From positions 310,001 through 374,000 of the forward strand of contig NZ_CP054836.1 in assembly GCF_013358405.1 (NCBI RefSeq): a DNA stretch of 64,000 nt, given 5' to 3'. The notes below the pieces were generated by a model. It was not told the origin of the DNA. It did not search any database and saw only the letters and a program-made list of their open reading frames with translations. This document shows positions 1 through 9,435 of this stretch, one piece after another (position 1 is the first letter of the stretch; the number at the start of each line of letters is the position of its first letter). The translations under genes were made by a program, and so were the position numbers. This DNA is from Oricola thermophila (lineage in GTDB: Bacteria > Pseudomonadota > Alphaproteobacteria > Rhizobiales > Rhizobiaceae).

Positions 1-482
<482 letters not shown>

Positions 483-569
483 CATCCTGGGGCGGAGTTG
501 TCGCGGTGACAATTCCGGCCGTGACACGTCAATAATGTTGACCTATACGAGCTGCCCGGGAGACGAGAT

Positions 570-1268
570 ATGTCAGTCAAGCAGGACTTTGGCGATGCCC
601 TGAGGGCGGCGGTGCCCGTCATTCTCGCCGCAGGGCCGTTCGGACTGCTGTTCGGGGCGATTGCCGTGGACAACGGATTTACCGTCGGCGAAGCCGTCCT
701 GATGAGCGCAACCGTCTATGCCGGGGCCAGCCAGATGGTCGGGATCGACCTGTTCGGTGACAAGATCGAACCGTGGCTGATTGTCTTTTCCATCTTTGCC
801 GTCAATTTCAGGCATGTTCTCTATTCGGCCGTTATCGGCCGGAAAATCGGCCATTGGACGGCATTTCAGCGCTATGTCGGGTTCTTTCTGCTTATCGATC
901 CGCAATTCGCCGAGGCGGAAAAGCGAACGGAGAATGGCAAGCCACTAAGCTTTGCCTGGTACATGGGCCTTGCCATTCCGATCTATCTGAGTTGGGTGGC
1001 GGAAGGTTTCCTTGGCGCCACGTTCGGCAAGCTGGTGGAAAATCCGGCGGACTACGGCATCGATTTTCTGCTGCCGATCTACTTCCTGGGCTTGGTCATG
1101 GGCTTTCGCAAACGGCCGAACTGGTTGCCGGTGGTCATGGTCAGCGCCGTGGCCTCGATCGGCGCCTATGCAGTGGTCGGATCACCCTGGCACGTTTCGA
1201 TCGGCGCACTGGCCGGCGTGGCATCGGCCGCAGCTATCGGAACCCAACCGAAAGAGGCGAGGGAATAG
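570..1268 (+). CDS. azlC: AzlC-family branched-chain amino acid exporter, large subunit
   Basis: This 232-residue polytopic inner-membrane protein starts SVKQDFGDALRAAVPVILAA. It shows the family traits AGPFGLLFGAIAVDNGF, VYAGASQMVGIDLF and NFRHVLYSA. AzlC works with the small AzlD subunit to export branched-chain amino acids or analogues. A GGGAGA ribosome site lies just upstream of the ATG. azlD follows after two bases, so the two are one operon. A short inverted repeat (TTGTC, five bases, GACAA, positions 498-512) precedes the gene; an Lrp/AsnC-type regulator is usual for this family but none is encoded nearby. The substrate range is inferred from family. Confidence 0.92.
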   Translation: MSVKQDFGDALRAAVPVILAAGPFGLLFGAIAVDNGFTVGEAVLMSATVYAGASQMVGIDLFGDKIEPWLIVFSIFAVNFRHVLYSAVIGRKIGHWTAFQRYVGFFLLIDPQFAEAEKRTENGKPLSFAWYMGLAIPIYLSWVAEGFLGATFGKLVENPADYGIDFLLPIYFLGLVMGFRKRPNWLPVVMVSAVASIGAYAVVGSPWHVSIGALAGVASAAAIGTQPKEARE

Positions 1269-1270
1269 CC

Positions 1271-1573
1271 GTGGAATTGTCGACCATATCGTGGATCATA
1301 CTTGCCGGAGCGGTCGCGACCTATGTGACGCGTATCGGAGGGTACCTGGTATTGTCGCGATTTACGTCGATCCATCCCCGCGTAGAGGCCGCGCTCAATG
1401 CCGTGCCCGCGGCAGTCCTGACCACTCTGGTCGCGCCGGCTGCTATTTTTACCGGACCGGCGGAGACGGCGACCATCATCCTCTGTTTCCTGGCCGCCTT
1501 CTACCTGCCTTTCATGGCCATGTTCGGCCTGGGCTGGATCGCGATACTGACATTGCGCACAGTCATCGGCTGA
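1271..1573 (+). CDS. azlD: AzlD-family branched-chain amino acid exporter, small subunit
   Basis: This is a 100-residue hydrophobic protein with about four membrane spans, including the family-typical ATYVTRIGGYLVL near the N terminus and LNAVPAAVLTTLVAP in the middle. GTG at 1271 is taken as the start because it lies two bases after the azlC stop and gives the usual AzlD length. It partners AzlC in amino-acid efflux. Its last 11 bases overlap the end of the convergent aminopeptidase gene. Confidence 0.9.
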   Translation: MELSTISWIILAGAVATYVTRIGGYLVLSRFTSIHPRVEAALNAVPAAVLTTLVAPAAIFTGPAETATIILCFLAAFYLPFMAMFGLGWIAILTLRTVIG

Positions 1574-3398
1574 TCCGGGCGGTCATTTCCTCCAGCCAGC
1601 CCAGGACATTCCGGTCTTCGACCAGCGGCGAAATCTCGTCGCGAACGCGCGCATGATAGGCATTCAGCCAGTCAAGCTCCGCATCGCTCAGCAAGGTGAC
1701 ATCCACGAGCCGGCGGTCGATCGGGCACAGTGTCAACGTCTCGAAGGAATGCATCGCGATTTCGCCGCCCTCAGGAATCTCGGCCGGCCGGACGAGTACG
1801 AGATTCTCGATGCGGATGCCGTGCGAACCGGCCTTGTAGTATCCCGGCTCGTTGGAAACGATCATGCCGGGCAGGAGTTCCTGCATGCCGCGTTTGGAGA
1901 TGCTTTGCGGGCCTTCGTGCACACCGAGAAACGAGCCGACGCCGTGGCCCGTGCCGTGCGCATAATCGAGACCGGCCTGCCATAGCGCATTGCGGGCCAG
2001 GACGTCGATGTCCACGCCCCGCGTACCAGCCGGAAACCGTGCCATGGATATCGCGATCATGCCCTTCAGAACGAGCGTGAAATGCCGGCGATGCTCAGCC
2101 GTGGGATCACCGCAGGGCACGACGCGGGTGATGTCAGTCGTTCCATCGTGATATTGCGCACCGGAGTCCACCAGCAGCAGTTCGCCGGCTTCCAGCTTGC
2201 GGTTCGTCTTCTCCGTTACGCGGTAATGCACGATGGCGCCGTTCGGGCCGGCGCCGCAGATCGTGTCGAACGAAATCTCGGCAAGCTCCATGCCGAGCCG
2301 TTTCCCGGTCTGGCGTCGGAATTCCTCCAGCGCGGTCACAATGGCGATCTCGTCGAGCGAACCCGGTTCCTGCGCGTCCAGCCAGGCCAGGAATGCGGCA
2401 AGCGCGGCTCCGTCCCGGCGCTGGGCATTGCGCGCGCCCTGTTGCTCGGAGGGGTTCTTTTGCGCGCGGGGCAGCCGTACCGGATCTGCAGCCTCTACGA
2501 GCGTTGCGCCGGCACCTTCCAGCTCGTCGGCGATCCTGCGCGCGGTAAGCGCCGGGTCGACCATCACCTTCGCGCCTTTTCGGCCCAGTTCCCGCAGGCC
2601 GTCGTCAAACTCCGATGGAGGACGCAATCCGGCAAGCTGTGTCAGGTAGGCCTCGGTGCGCACCGGCAGCTTGCGCTTGTCGATGAACAGCGTCGGATCG
2701 CCCTTAACCGGGACGATGGCAAAGGCCAATGCAAGCGGCGTATGGACGACGTCTGCGCCACGTATGTTGAACAGCCAGCAGATCGACGCGGGATCCGTCA
2801 GGACGACGGCGTCGGCTTCCCTTTCCTTCACGGCATCGGCAATGCGACCGATCTTGTCGCGTGGCGTTTCACCAGCATATTCGAAGGGATGGACATGAAC
2901 CGGTTCCAGCGGTGGCGCCGGCACGTCGTTGCGGATGGCATCGACAAGGTTCCGATCAACGGCGACGAGTTCTGCTTGCCTGGCTTCGCAGGCCTCGGCG
3001 AGTTTGCGTGCGTCGTCCACGGTGTGCAGCCATGGATCGAAGCCGATACGCATGCCTGCCTGGACACGGTCCGCCAACCACTTGTACGGCGGTGTGGCGA
3101 TCATGTCCTGTGGCGTGAAAACTTCCGGATCGGTCTGGGCGCGGACCTGTAGCGTATATCGACCGTCGGTGAAGACATGCGCTGCGTCGTGAAGGATGAT
3201 CGCGGCACCGGCCGATCCGGTGAATCCCGTCAGCCAGGCAAGGCGTTCCGCTCGTTCGGGCAAATACTCGTTCTGGTGTTCATCTGCGTGGGGTACGAGA
3301 AAACAGTCGAGACCTTCCTCGCGCATGCGGGCACGCAGTGCAGCGACGCGCGCCTTGCCGGCAGCGGGATCGCTCTTTTCGGAAAATTGCTGATACAT
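1563..3398 (-). CDS. pepP: Xaa-Pro aminopeptidase (aminopeptidase P, M24B)
   Basis: This 611-residue metallopeptidase removes N-terminal residues that precede proline. It has the three-domain layout of the long AMPP group: two creatinase N-like domains (about residues 15-310) and a C-terminal pita-bread domain (about 320-540). Metal ligands are visible: the Asp residues in VDSGAQYHDGTTDITR, His in HGTGHGVG, Glu in NEPGYY and Glu in IRIENL. The ATG at 3398 begins MYQQFSEKSDPAAGKARVAA. Upstream in-frame codons to 3548 give only low-complexity sequence unlike the family and were excluded. It is convergent with azlD. Confidence 0.93.
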   Translation of the reverse strand: MYQQFSEKSDPAAGKARVAALRARMREEGLDCFLVPHADEHQNEYLPERAERLAWLTGFTGSAGAAIILHDAAHVFTDGRYTLQVRAQTDPEVFTPQDMIATPPYKWLADRVQAGMRIGFDPWLHTVDDARKLAEACEARQAELVAVDRNLVDAIRNDVPAPPLEPVHVHPFEYAGETPRDKIGRIADAVKEREADAVVLTDPASICWLFNIRGADVVHTPLALAFAIVPVKGDPTLFIDKRKLPVRTEAYLTQLAGLRPPSEFDDGLRELGRKGAKVMVDPALTARRIADELEGAGATLVEAADPVRLPRAQKNPSEQQGARNAQRRDGAALAAFLAWLDAQEPGSLDEIAIVTALEEFRRQTGKRLGMELAEISFDTICGAGPNGAIVHYRVTEKTNRKLEAGELLLVDSGAQYHDGTTDITRVVPCGDPTAEHRRHFTLVLKGMIAISMARFPAGTRGVDIDVLARNALWQAGLDYAHGTGHGVGSFLGVHEGPQSISKRGMQELLPGMIVSNEPGYYKAGSHGIRIENLVLVRPAEIPEGGEIAMHSFETLTLCPIDRRLVDVTLLSDAELDWLNAYHARVRDEISPLVEDRNVLGWLEEMTARISR

Positions 3399-3495
3399 GG
3401 CAGACCCTGAACTTGATCGCCGGCGGACGTTAGGCGCTCGGGGGCCGAGGATCAATCGGATTTCCTTCGGGTTGGGTGCTGCGTCGCAGCATGTG

Positions 3496-3513
3496 ATTTC
3501 GCATATGCGAAAT
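3496..3513. promoter_or_regulatory. Perfect 18-bp palindrome, operator-like
   Basis: ATTTCGCATATGCGAAAT is a perfect 9+9 palindrome in the gap between divergent pepP (start 3398) and the small protein gene (start 3614). It sits about 100 bp from either start, where a dimeric regulator could bind. The cognate regulator is unknown. Confidence 0.5.
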
Positions 3514-3613
3514 ATGCATGGCTGCACTGCGACTTTGGGCGTAGTCAAATGACCGAAGCGGTCTCATATTGAAAACGTCGGCAGGAAGCCGGCGATGTCC
3601 CAGGAGAATCCCA

Positions 3614-3799
3614 ATGACCGTAAAATCGAAAAAAGGCATGATTCACAATGCCTTCGACGCAATGGTCAACGCTCGTGCACGCCAGGCCTCGTCCTATGTG
3701 AATGGCGCACTCTTGATGCTCGACGATGACACGCTGAAGGCCTACGGCTACGATCGCTCGGAACTGCGGCGGCGCCCCACGGCATTCTATCCGTTCTGA
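3614..3799 (+). CDS. Small DUF1127-like protein
   Basis: This is a 61-residue basic protein starting MTVKSKKGMIHNAF. The segment ALLMLDDDTLKAYGYDRSEL resembles the conserved C-terminal core of DUF1127 proteins (L..LDD..L...G..R.E), and the protein ends shortly after in an RRRPTAFYPF tail. Rhizobial DUF1127 proteins are small RNA-binding or regulatory factors linked to phosphate and carbon metabolism; that role is only suggested here. ATG 3614 is chosen because of the AGGAG at about 3601-3605. A strong hairpin follows the gene. Confidence 0.75.
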   Translation: MTVKSKKGMIHNAFDAMVNARARQASSYVNGALLMLDDDTLKAYGYDRSELRRRPTAFYPF

Positions 3800-3823
3800 G
3801 CCGCTCACGGTTCCATCGGATTG

Positions 3824-3848
3824 AAGGGCGGTCCACTTGGCCGCCCTT
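3824..3848. terminator. Bidirectional hairpin terminator candidate
   Basis: AAGGGCGG and CCGCCCTT form a perfect 8-bp stem around a 9-base loop between two convergent genes (the DUF1127-like gene and prmA). There is no clear T-run on either side, so efficiency is uncertain. Confidence 0.6.
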
Positions 3849-3854
3849 ACGCGT

Positions 3855-4736
3855 TCATGGCTCCAGGTGCAATGTCACCCACTCGTCGCGCCAAATGGTG
3901 CGGCGATGATACAGCCCTGTGGTGCGAAAACCGGCCAGAACCATCTGGCGCTGGCTTGCCAGAATTCCGGACAGAATCACCCGTCCGTTCGGTGACAGGC
4001 TGGCTGTTATGTCCGGTGCCATGCGCATCAGCGGCCGGGCAAGGATGTTGGCAACGATCAGGTCGAACGGGCCTTCCTCGATGAAGGCGCGGTCGGCAAA
4101 ACCCGCTGCCGTTTCGAAGCGAATTCCGCCGGAGACGCCGTTAAGCCGTGCATTGGCGCGGGCCACCCGCGTGGCAACCGGATCGATGTCGGTCGCCAGG
4201 ACCGGGCAGTGGGCCAGTTTCGCGACGGCAATTGCGAGCACGCCGCTTCCCGTACCGAGATCCAGTACCCGGGCCGGTCGCCGGGTGCGGACAAGCTGTT
4301 CCAACATTATCAGGCAACCGGAAGTCGTGCCGTGGTGCCCGGTGCCGAAGGCCTGCCCGGCCTCGATCTCGATTGCAATGTCATTCGCACGGACAGCGTC
4401 GCGGTCATGGCTTCCATGCACCAGGAAACGCCCGGCGCGAACGGGTTTCAATCCCTCGAGGGATTTGGCAACCCAATCTATATCCGGCAGAATCTCGCGC
4501 GAAACCGGCAGGCCGAAACCGTCCGAACCGAGGCGATCCACTATGCGCGCCTCGACTGCGGCAACGGCTTCCTCCTCTCCGTCGGCATAGACGGAGATCT
4601 CGTAGATATCCGCGTCCTCGTCGATTTCCATGTTTGCCAGCGCGAAGCCGTCGTCTTCGAACTCTCGTTCAAGCAGTTCGAAGATGCGTTCCGCCTCAAG
4701 CTTCGTGGCTGACAAATGAAGACGTGTTTGTGGCAT
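3855..4736 (-). CDS. prmA: Ribosomal protein L11 methyltransferase
   Basis: This 293-residue SAM-dependent enzyme trimethylates ribosomal protein L11. The SAM-binding motif VLDLGTGSGVLAIA lies near residue 165, preceded by the PrmA hallmark AFGTGHHGTT. The DLIVANILARPL segment is the NI/L catalytic-loop signature. The start at 4736 (MPQTRLHLSATK) falls one base from the stop of the upstream antiporter gene. A longer frame to 4817 exists, but it runs back through the antiporter and gives an Arg-rich non-homologous extension. It is probably co-transcribed with the antiporter gene. Confidence 0.94.
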   Translation of the reverse strand: MPQTRLHLSATKLEAERIFELLEREFEDDGFALANMEIDEDADIYEISVYADGEEEAVAAVEARIVDRLGSDGFGLPVSREILPDIDWVAKSLEGLKPVRAGRFLVHGSHDRDAVRANDIAIEIEAGQAFGTGHHGTTSGCLIMLEQLVRTRRPARVLDLGTGSGVLAIAVAKLAHCPVLATDIDPVATRVARANARLNGVSGGIRFETAAGFADRAFIEEGPFDLIVANILARPLMRMAPDITASLSPNGRVILSGILASQRQMVLAGFRTTGLYHRRTIWRDEWVTLHLEP

Positions 4737-4737
4737 T

Positions 4738-6585
4738 TCAGCTTTCGTCCTTGCCGTTGGCTTCCGCCCGCTTTCTCTTGCGGCCTTCGGGGGTATCCGC
4801 CTGGCGCGGCGGTGCAAAGCTCAGGACGATGTCGCCTTCCTGTATCTTTGCGCCGCCGGATGCGGTCTCGAAGACCAGCTTGCCATCCGGCTTGCGCCAA
4901 AGGATGGTCCGAGCTTCCGGGTCGCGGCTTGCAATATAGGCCTCGCGGCCGAATTCTTCCGTCAGGCGGGTGGACTGGAAAGTCCAGCCCGAAGAGCGGC
5001 GTTCGCGCAGTTCGCGGAAATCGAGTCCGGGCTTGAACAGTTGCCGGCCGCCAATGGTGAAGTGCATGGCCTGCCGGTCGGACTGCTCGCGCTGCCCACC
5101 GATTTCGTAGACATTGTTTCGTCCAAGCTCGGGACCAAAATCGGTGCACACCAGCGCGTTGTAGGCATCGTTGTCGGTGGCGGCAATCAACGCATTGAAC
5201 CGTTCTATGTTCAGGTGGTGATGGGCGTGTTCCGACAGCGGATCTCCGTAGTGGGTATCAAGCCCGGCCTGGCGCGCGTCGACAAGATGATTCCAGTTGG
5301 CATCCGCGATGGTGACCGGTACCTCCATCTCCTTCAGCTTGGCGGCCAGCGCTGCCGCCCATCGCGAACCGCCTACAATCAGGATACCCGGTTTGCCGGT
5401 CGTGCGCAGGCCGAGAATGCGCGCCAGTGGCGAAAGCGTGAACCCGTGCAGCAATATCGTTGAAACGACGACGGCGAAAGTGAAGGCGACCATTCGCTGA
5501 CCGTCATCCGTACCCCATTTGCCGAGCAGCCCGCCGAACAGGCTCGCGACAGCGACGGCGACGATGCCGCGCGGCGCGATCCAGGCGGTGAGAACCCGCT
5601 CCTGCCAGGAAAGGCCGGTGCCAATGGTCGCCAGAGCGATTGCCACCGGTCGGATGACGAAGAGAAGAGCGAAGACGAAACCGGCCGCTCGCCAGTCCAG
5701 GCTGCGGATGACCGGCCATTCCAGAGCTGCCGTCAGGAGTATGAACAGGCCTGAAACCAGCAGGACCGTTATCGTTTCCTTGAACCGCCGCAATTCGCCG
5801 AGCGATGCCATGCGCGAATTCGCCATGCGGATTCCCATGATCGTCACTGCCAACAGCCCGGATTCCTCCAGAAACACGTTCGACACGGCAAAGACGGCAA
5901 GCACGGCGGCGACCAGAACCGGAGCCTTGAGAAACTCCGGCACATGACCGCGTATGAAGGCCCAGATCAGGAGCTGGGCGGCTGCAAGGCCGGCACCGAT
6001 CGCAAAAGCGAAGCCGAGCAGGATAGCGACAGCGACACCTTCGGCGTGATGATCGCCATGGAAGACCATGAATATCTCGAACGAGATAACCGCGAAAAGG
6101 GCGCCGATGGGATCGTTGACGATTGCCTCCCAGCGCAGAAGCGAGCCGGGACGGGATTTCAGCCGGGCAGTGCGCAGAAGCGGCATGATGACTGTCGGTC
6201 CGGTCACGACCAGTATGGCGCCGAGGATGATCGCTACGGGCCATTCGAAGCCGCCCACGAAGTGTCCGGCAAGCGCAGTTCCGAACCAGGTCAGCGGTCC
6301 GCCGACCAGCACGATGCGGCGAACCGCCTTCGACGTTTCGCGGATTTCATGAAAGTTCAGGGTCAGGCCGCCCTCGAAGAGGATGATCGCGACTGCCAGT
6401 CCGACCGCCGGCTGGTAGACCTTGCCGAAATCCTCCGCCGGCACAAGGAAACCGGTAACGGGGCCGGCCAGGAAACCAGCCGCGAGCAGAAGCACGATTG
6501 CCGGCAGGCGCAGCCGCCAGGCGAGCCATTGTGCCAAGATGCCGGCTGCACCGATGAAGGCCAGTTTGACCGCAATATCTTCCAT
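4738..6585 (-). CDS. CPA1-type cation/proton antiporter with C-terminal RCK-like domain
   Basis: This 615-residue protein has about 12 membrane spans in the first ~400 residues (Na+/H+ exchanger domain; note LFEGGLTLNFHEI and the ND in AIVNDPIGALF). A cytoplasmic nucleotide-binding region follows, beginning ILIVGGSRWAAALAAKL and resembling TrkA-N/RCK domains. A short TrkA-C-like end (EGDIVLSFAPP) is also present. Such proteins exchange Na+ or K+ for H+ at the inner membrane, and the RCK part senses nucleotides or ions. The ion specificity cannot be told from sequence. prmA follows immediately. Confidence 0.88.
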   Translation of the reverse strand: MEDIAVKLAFIGAAGILAQWLAWRLRLPAIVLLLAAGFLAGPVTGFLVPAEDFGKVYQPAVGLAVAIILFEGGLTLNFHEIRETSKAVRRIVLVGGPLTWFGTALAGHFVGGFEWPVAIILGAILVVTGPTVIMPLLRTARLKSRPGSLLRWEAIVNDPIGALFAVISFEIFMVFHGDHHAEGVAVAILLGFAFAIGAGLAAAQLLIWAFIRGHVPEFLKAPVLVAAVLAVFAVSNVFLEESGLLAVTIMGIRMANSRMASLGELRRFKETITVLLVSGLFILLTAALEWPVIRSLDWRAAGFVFALLFVIRPVAIALATIGTGLSWQERVLTAWIAPRGIVAVAVASLFGGLLGKWGTDDGQRMVAFTFAVVVSTILLHGFTLSPLARILGLRTTGKPGILIVGGSRWAAALAAKLKEMEVPVTIADANWNHLVDARQAGLDTHYGDPLSEHAHHHLNIERFNALIAATDNDAYNALVCTDFGPELGRNNVYEIGGQREQSDRQAMHFTIGGRQLFKPGLDFRELRERRSSGWTFQSTRLTEEFGREAYIASRDPEARTILWRKPDGKLVFETASGGAKIQEGDIVLSFAPPRQADTPEGRKRKRAEANGKDES

Positions 6586-6688
6586 TGCCGAACTCGCCTT
6601 TCGTTGCCAGCCGCCTCGAACCTATGTCGCCTCGCCGGTCATATTGCCTTTACGGCATGCCGGGCAAGGCCCAGAGCGCGACAGGCCG

Positions 6689-7273
6689 TCAGGTTCCGGC
6701 GAGATCGCGCAGTTTACTGATCGCGCTTTCGGTGTCCTCGCCATAGGCGATGGTCTTGCGGAACCGGCCATGGCTGTCCAGCAGGATAACCGATGCAGTG
6801 TGATCCATGGTATAGTCACCGTCTTCGGTATCGATGCGCTTGAAATAGATGTTGAAGCCACGGGCCATGGCACGCACGGCATCCGGTTCGCCGGTTATGC
6901 CGACCACGCGGTCCGTTACACCCGTTATGTAATCGCGGAGAAACTCCGGCGTGTCGCGTTCCGGGTCGATGGTAATGAAATAGGCTTTTATGTTCTTGCC
7001 TTCATCGCCGAGCGCCTCGAACCACCCGTTCATCTCGTAGAGCGTGGTCGGGCATATCTCGGGGCAGTGGGTGAAGCCGAAGAAGATTGCAGTCGGATGA
7101 CCGCGAAACGCGTCTTCCGTGATCGGCTGCCCGTTGTGATCTATCAGGTTGAAGGCGACGCCGTACGGCTCTTCCGACGTACTCTCCTGTTGCCGGTAAA
7201 TCTCGTAGCCGAGCCAGGCGCCTGCGACGCCCAGGACAACGATAAGTGCTGCGAATAGCGCGCGCATGTTCAT
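6689..7273 (-). CDS. SCO1/SenC/PrrC-family copper chaperone
   Basis: This 194-residue protein has an N-terminal membrane anchor (MRALFAALIVVLGVAGAW) and a periplasmic thioredoxin-like domain. The copper-binding CxxxC is in FTHCPEICPTTL, and the distal His is likely in the YTMDHTASV segment. SCO proteins deliver copper to the CuA site of cytochrome c oxidase or act as thiol reductases. ATG 7273 is preceded by AAGGGG at good spacing; a TTG three bases earlier and an ATG six bases later are alternatives. It follows a small membrane-protein gene on the same strand. Confidence 0.92.
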   Translation of the reverse strand: MNMRALFAALIVVLGVAGAWLGYEIYRQQESTSEEPYGVAFNLIDHNGQPITEDAFRGHPTAIFFGFTHCPEICPTTLYEMNGWFEALGDEGKNIKAYFITIDPERDTPEFLRDYITGVTDRVVGITGEPDAVRAMARGFNIYFKRIDTEDGDYTMDHTASVILLDSHGRFRKTIAYGEDTESAISKLRDLAGT

Positions 7274-7355
7274 CAAATCCCCTTGTCGTTCCGGGAGTCC
7301 AGTAGCGAATTCGGTTCAGGATTTCAGCCGGTCATATTGGCGCGGCATGCGGTTT

Positions 7356-7532
7356 CTAGAGACACCAGGCCAGACCGGCCTGCAACAGCGACCAGAACAG
7401 GTTTTCGGCGTTTGCAAACCAGGCGGAGAAGCCGACGAGGCCCGTCGCGGCAACGATGGCGCCGATCAAGACGGCCGGCCCCTTCCTGCCGGACTGCGTA
7501 TCGGTATTCTCCGTGGTCGGATACTTGCTCAT
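7356..7532 (-). CDS. Small single-pass membrane protein upstream of the SCO gene
   Basis: This is a 58-residue protein with a polar N terminus (MSKYPTTENTDTQSGRKG) and one hydrophobic segment (AVLIGAIVAATGLVGFSAWF). It ends in an amphipathic LFWSLLQAGLAWCL tail. The start at 7532 has a weak TAAGG site. It lies 82 bp upstream of the SCO gene on the same strand and 75 bp from an FNR-type box, so it may belong to the respiratory or copper context. The family is not recognised. Confidence 0.6.
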   Translation of the reverse strand: MSKYPTTENTDTQSGRKGPAVLIGAIVAATGLVGFSAWFANAENLFWSLLQAGLAWCL

Positions 7533-7606
7533 CGAACGAACCTTAGCGGATATTTGCATACTATCAATGGACGGGCTTTGGCCACGCGGGAAGCCGACGC
7601 GACAAA

Positions 7607-7620
7607 TTGACCGACGTCAA
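7607..7620. promoter_or_regulatory. FNR/FixK/Dnr-type box
   Basis: TTGAC-CGAC-GTCAA is a perfect 5-4-5 dyad, extended by A and T to 6-4-6. It matches the TTGA-N6-TCAA core recognised by the FNR/FixK/Dnr branch of the CRP superfamily. It lies 48 bp before the DUF2189 start and 74 bp before the divergent small-protein/SCO pair, consistent with oxygen- or NO-responsive activation of one or both. Confidence 0.65.
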
Positions 7621-7668
7621 TGTGCGCCGGCATCGCCGATCGCACTGTCAGGCGAAGGAGGAGGAGAG

Positions 7669-8469
7669 ATGACAGCGAAAAGGAAATCAGATGGTGCGGT
7701 CGCAAGATCGCCGGCGATGCCGCAGGTAAACCGGATAGCCTTCGGTGATCTGGCTGAAGTGTTGCGTGCGGGACTGTCGGATTTCGCGCGTGCTCCCCAA
7801 TACGGTCTGTTCTTCGGCGGCGTGTATGCGGCGGGCGGCATCATCATCGCCCTGTCGCTGACAATCTGGAAGATTCCCTGGATGATCTACCCCGTCGCCA
7901 TCGGCTTTCCCCTGATCGGCCCGTTCGTCGCCGTGGGGCTCTACGAGGTCAGTCGGCGGATCGGGGCGGGCAGGCCGCTCGACTGGCGAGGCGTCCTGGG
8001 CGTGATCTGGCTGCAGAGGCAGCGCGAACTGGGATGGATGGCTTTTGTCATGCTGTTTGTCTTCTGGGTGTGGATGTACCAGGTCCGACTGCTGGTGGCT
8101 CTGATCCTATCGCGCATGTCATTCTCCACGTTCGACCGCTTCATCGAGATCGTCTTCACGACACCGCAGGGCTGGATCTTTCTCGCCGTCGGCCACGTGG
8201 TCGGTGGCGCGCTGGCCCTGGTGCTGTTCTCTGTCACGGTCATCTCGATTCCGCTGCTGCTGGACAGGGAAGCGGATTTCGTCACCGCGATGATCACCAG
8301 CGTGAAAACCGTGCTGGCCAGCCCGGCACCGATGATCTCCTGGGGCATCTTCGTCACGCTTGCCGTGATCGCCGCGTCGGTACCGTTATTCGTGGGGCTT
8401 GTGGTGGTGTTGCCCGTCCTCGGCCACGCGACATGGCATCTGTACAGGAAGGCGATCCAGGCGCCCTGA
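7669..8469 (+). CDS. DUF2189-domain integral membrane protein
   Basis: This 266-residue protein has about six membrane segments after a polar N terminus. Residues around VNRIAFGDLAEVLRAGLSDF and the YPVAIGFPLIGPFVAVGLYE stretch fit DUF2189, an uncharacterised membrane family. ATG 7669 is preceded by an excellent GGAGGAGG site; in-frame codons further upstream are not needed. The FNR-type box in its promoter suggests expression under low oxygen or nitrogen-oxide stress (inference). Confidence 0.88.
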   Translation: MTAKRKSDGAVARSPAMPQVNRIAFGDLAEVLRAGLSDFARAPQYGLFFGGVYAAGGIIIALSLTIWKIPWMIYPVAIGFPLIGPFVAVGLYEVSRRIGAGRPLDWRGVLGVIWLQRQRELGWMAFVMLFVFWVWMYQVRLLVALILSRMSFSTFDRFIEIVFTTPQGWIFLAVGHVVGGALALVLFSVTVISIPLLLDREADFVTAMITSVKTVLASPAPMISWGIFVTLAVIAASVPLFVGLVVVLPVLGHATWHLYRKAIQAP

Positions 8470-8590
8470 GCTCGCTTCGGCCGAGGGGTGAGGCCGATCT
8501 TGCGACGCTTGTTTTTCGATACGCCGGGCAAGCGGCGCGGCAATGATCACTGGCGCGGAGGCTTCCGGAGCGGCTTCACCGATGGACAGC

Positions 8591-9331
8591 CTACAATCCG
8601 TGGTCGAACCTGGTGAACAGGCTCAGTCGCAGGGCGCTGGCGATAGCCGCGGCCTTGTTGCTGACGCCGAGCTTCGCCTTGGCGCTCTGGACATGGGCGA
8701 CAACCGTCCAGCGCGACAACCCCAGGAGGTCGGCCGTCTGCTGGTCGGTCTTGCCGCAGGAGCCCCAGTACAGGACCTCGATTTCACGCTCCGTCAGCGT
8801 GTGGTGAGGTATGTTCGTCTTCATGAACCGCTCGGTCACGGCGATCGAGACGATATCCGCCTGTTCGTGAAATCTGGCCATGGTTGTGGTGGACGCGTCC
8901 GTTTCCGCGGTGAGGTCCATGTCGGTGGAGAAGATCGTGATCGCGCGGATGTTGCCGCCGATCCTGACAGGAAGCCCGATCGTGAATGCTCCGATCTCGT
9001 GCATCAGGGCATCGGCCGCGAAGTCGGCCAGTTCGGGTGTTTCCGGATTTGCCAGTTCGAAAATGACAGGCTCCACGGAATGCAGGCCCGCCGTGATGAG
9101 GGGGTCAATGCTCGCGTAGTTCTTCTCCGCGTAGCGTCTCAGCCATGGAGCCGGGTAGGTCGACACGATCAGTCGGGAGAGAAAATCCGGGTTGCCCAGT
9201 TCGGCCCAGAACGACACGTAGTTGGAATCCGTTGCGGCGCGCGCGGATTTCAGCGTTTCGAGGAGTGCGGGAGGAAAGTCGGGATCCGACTCTGTTATCT
9301 TGAAATCGGGCGCCACCAGTACACGAAACAC
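8591..9331 (-). CDS. LuxR-family regulator with autoinducer-binding domain (solo)
   Basis: This 246-residue protein has an N-terminal acyl-homoserine-lactone-type binding domain (about 15-165) and a C-terminal GerE helix-turn-helix (LTEREIEVLYWGSCGKT, then TVVAHVQSAKAKLGVSNK). The binding-pocket framework YPAPWLRRYAEKNYASIDP keeps the usual Trp, Tyr and Asp-Pro positions. No luxI-type synthase is encoded in the window, so this is a candidate solo receptor. GTG 9331 is chosen because of the GGGAGGGG site before it. It diverges from the lipid kinase gene. Confidence 0.9.
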   Translation of the reverse strand: MFRVLVAPDFKITESDPDFPPALLETLKSARAATDSNYVSFWAELGNPDFLSRLIVSTYPAPWLRRYAEKNYASIDPLITAGLHSVEPVIFELANPETPELADFAADALMHEIGAFTIGLPVRIGGNIRAITIFSTDMDLTAETDASTTTMARFHEQADIVSIAVTERFMKTNIPHHTLTEREIEVLYWGSCGKTDQQTADLLGLSRWTVVAHVQSAKAKLGVSNKAAAIASALRLSLFTRFDHGL

Positions 9332-9435
9332 GTTTTGCCCCTCCCGAAATCGCCATACCGCCGCGGCGACGGTACATCATGCGCATGCCAGAAGGTCAGA
9401 GTATACAATCGGTTGCACCGCGTAGCGAATTTCTT

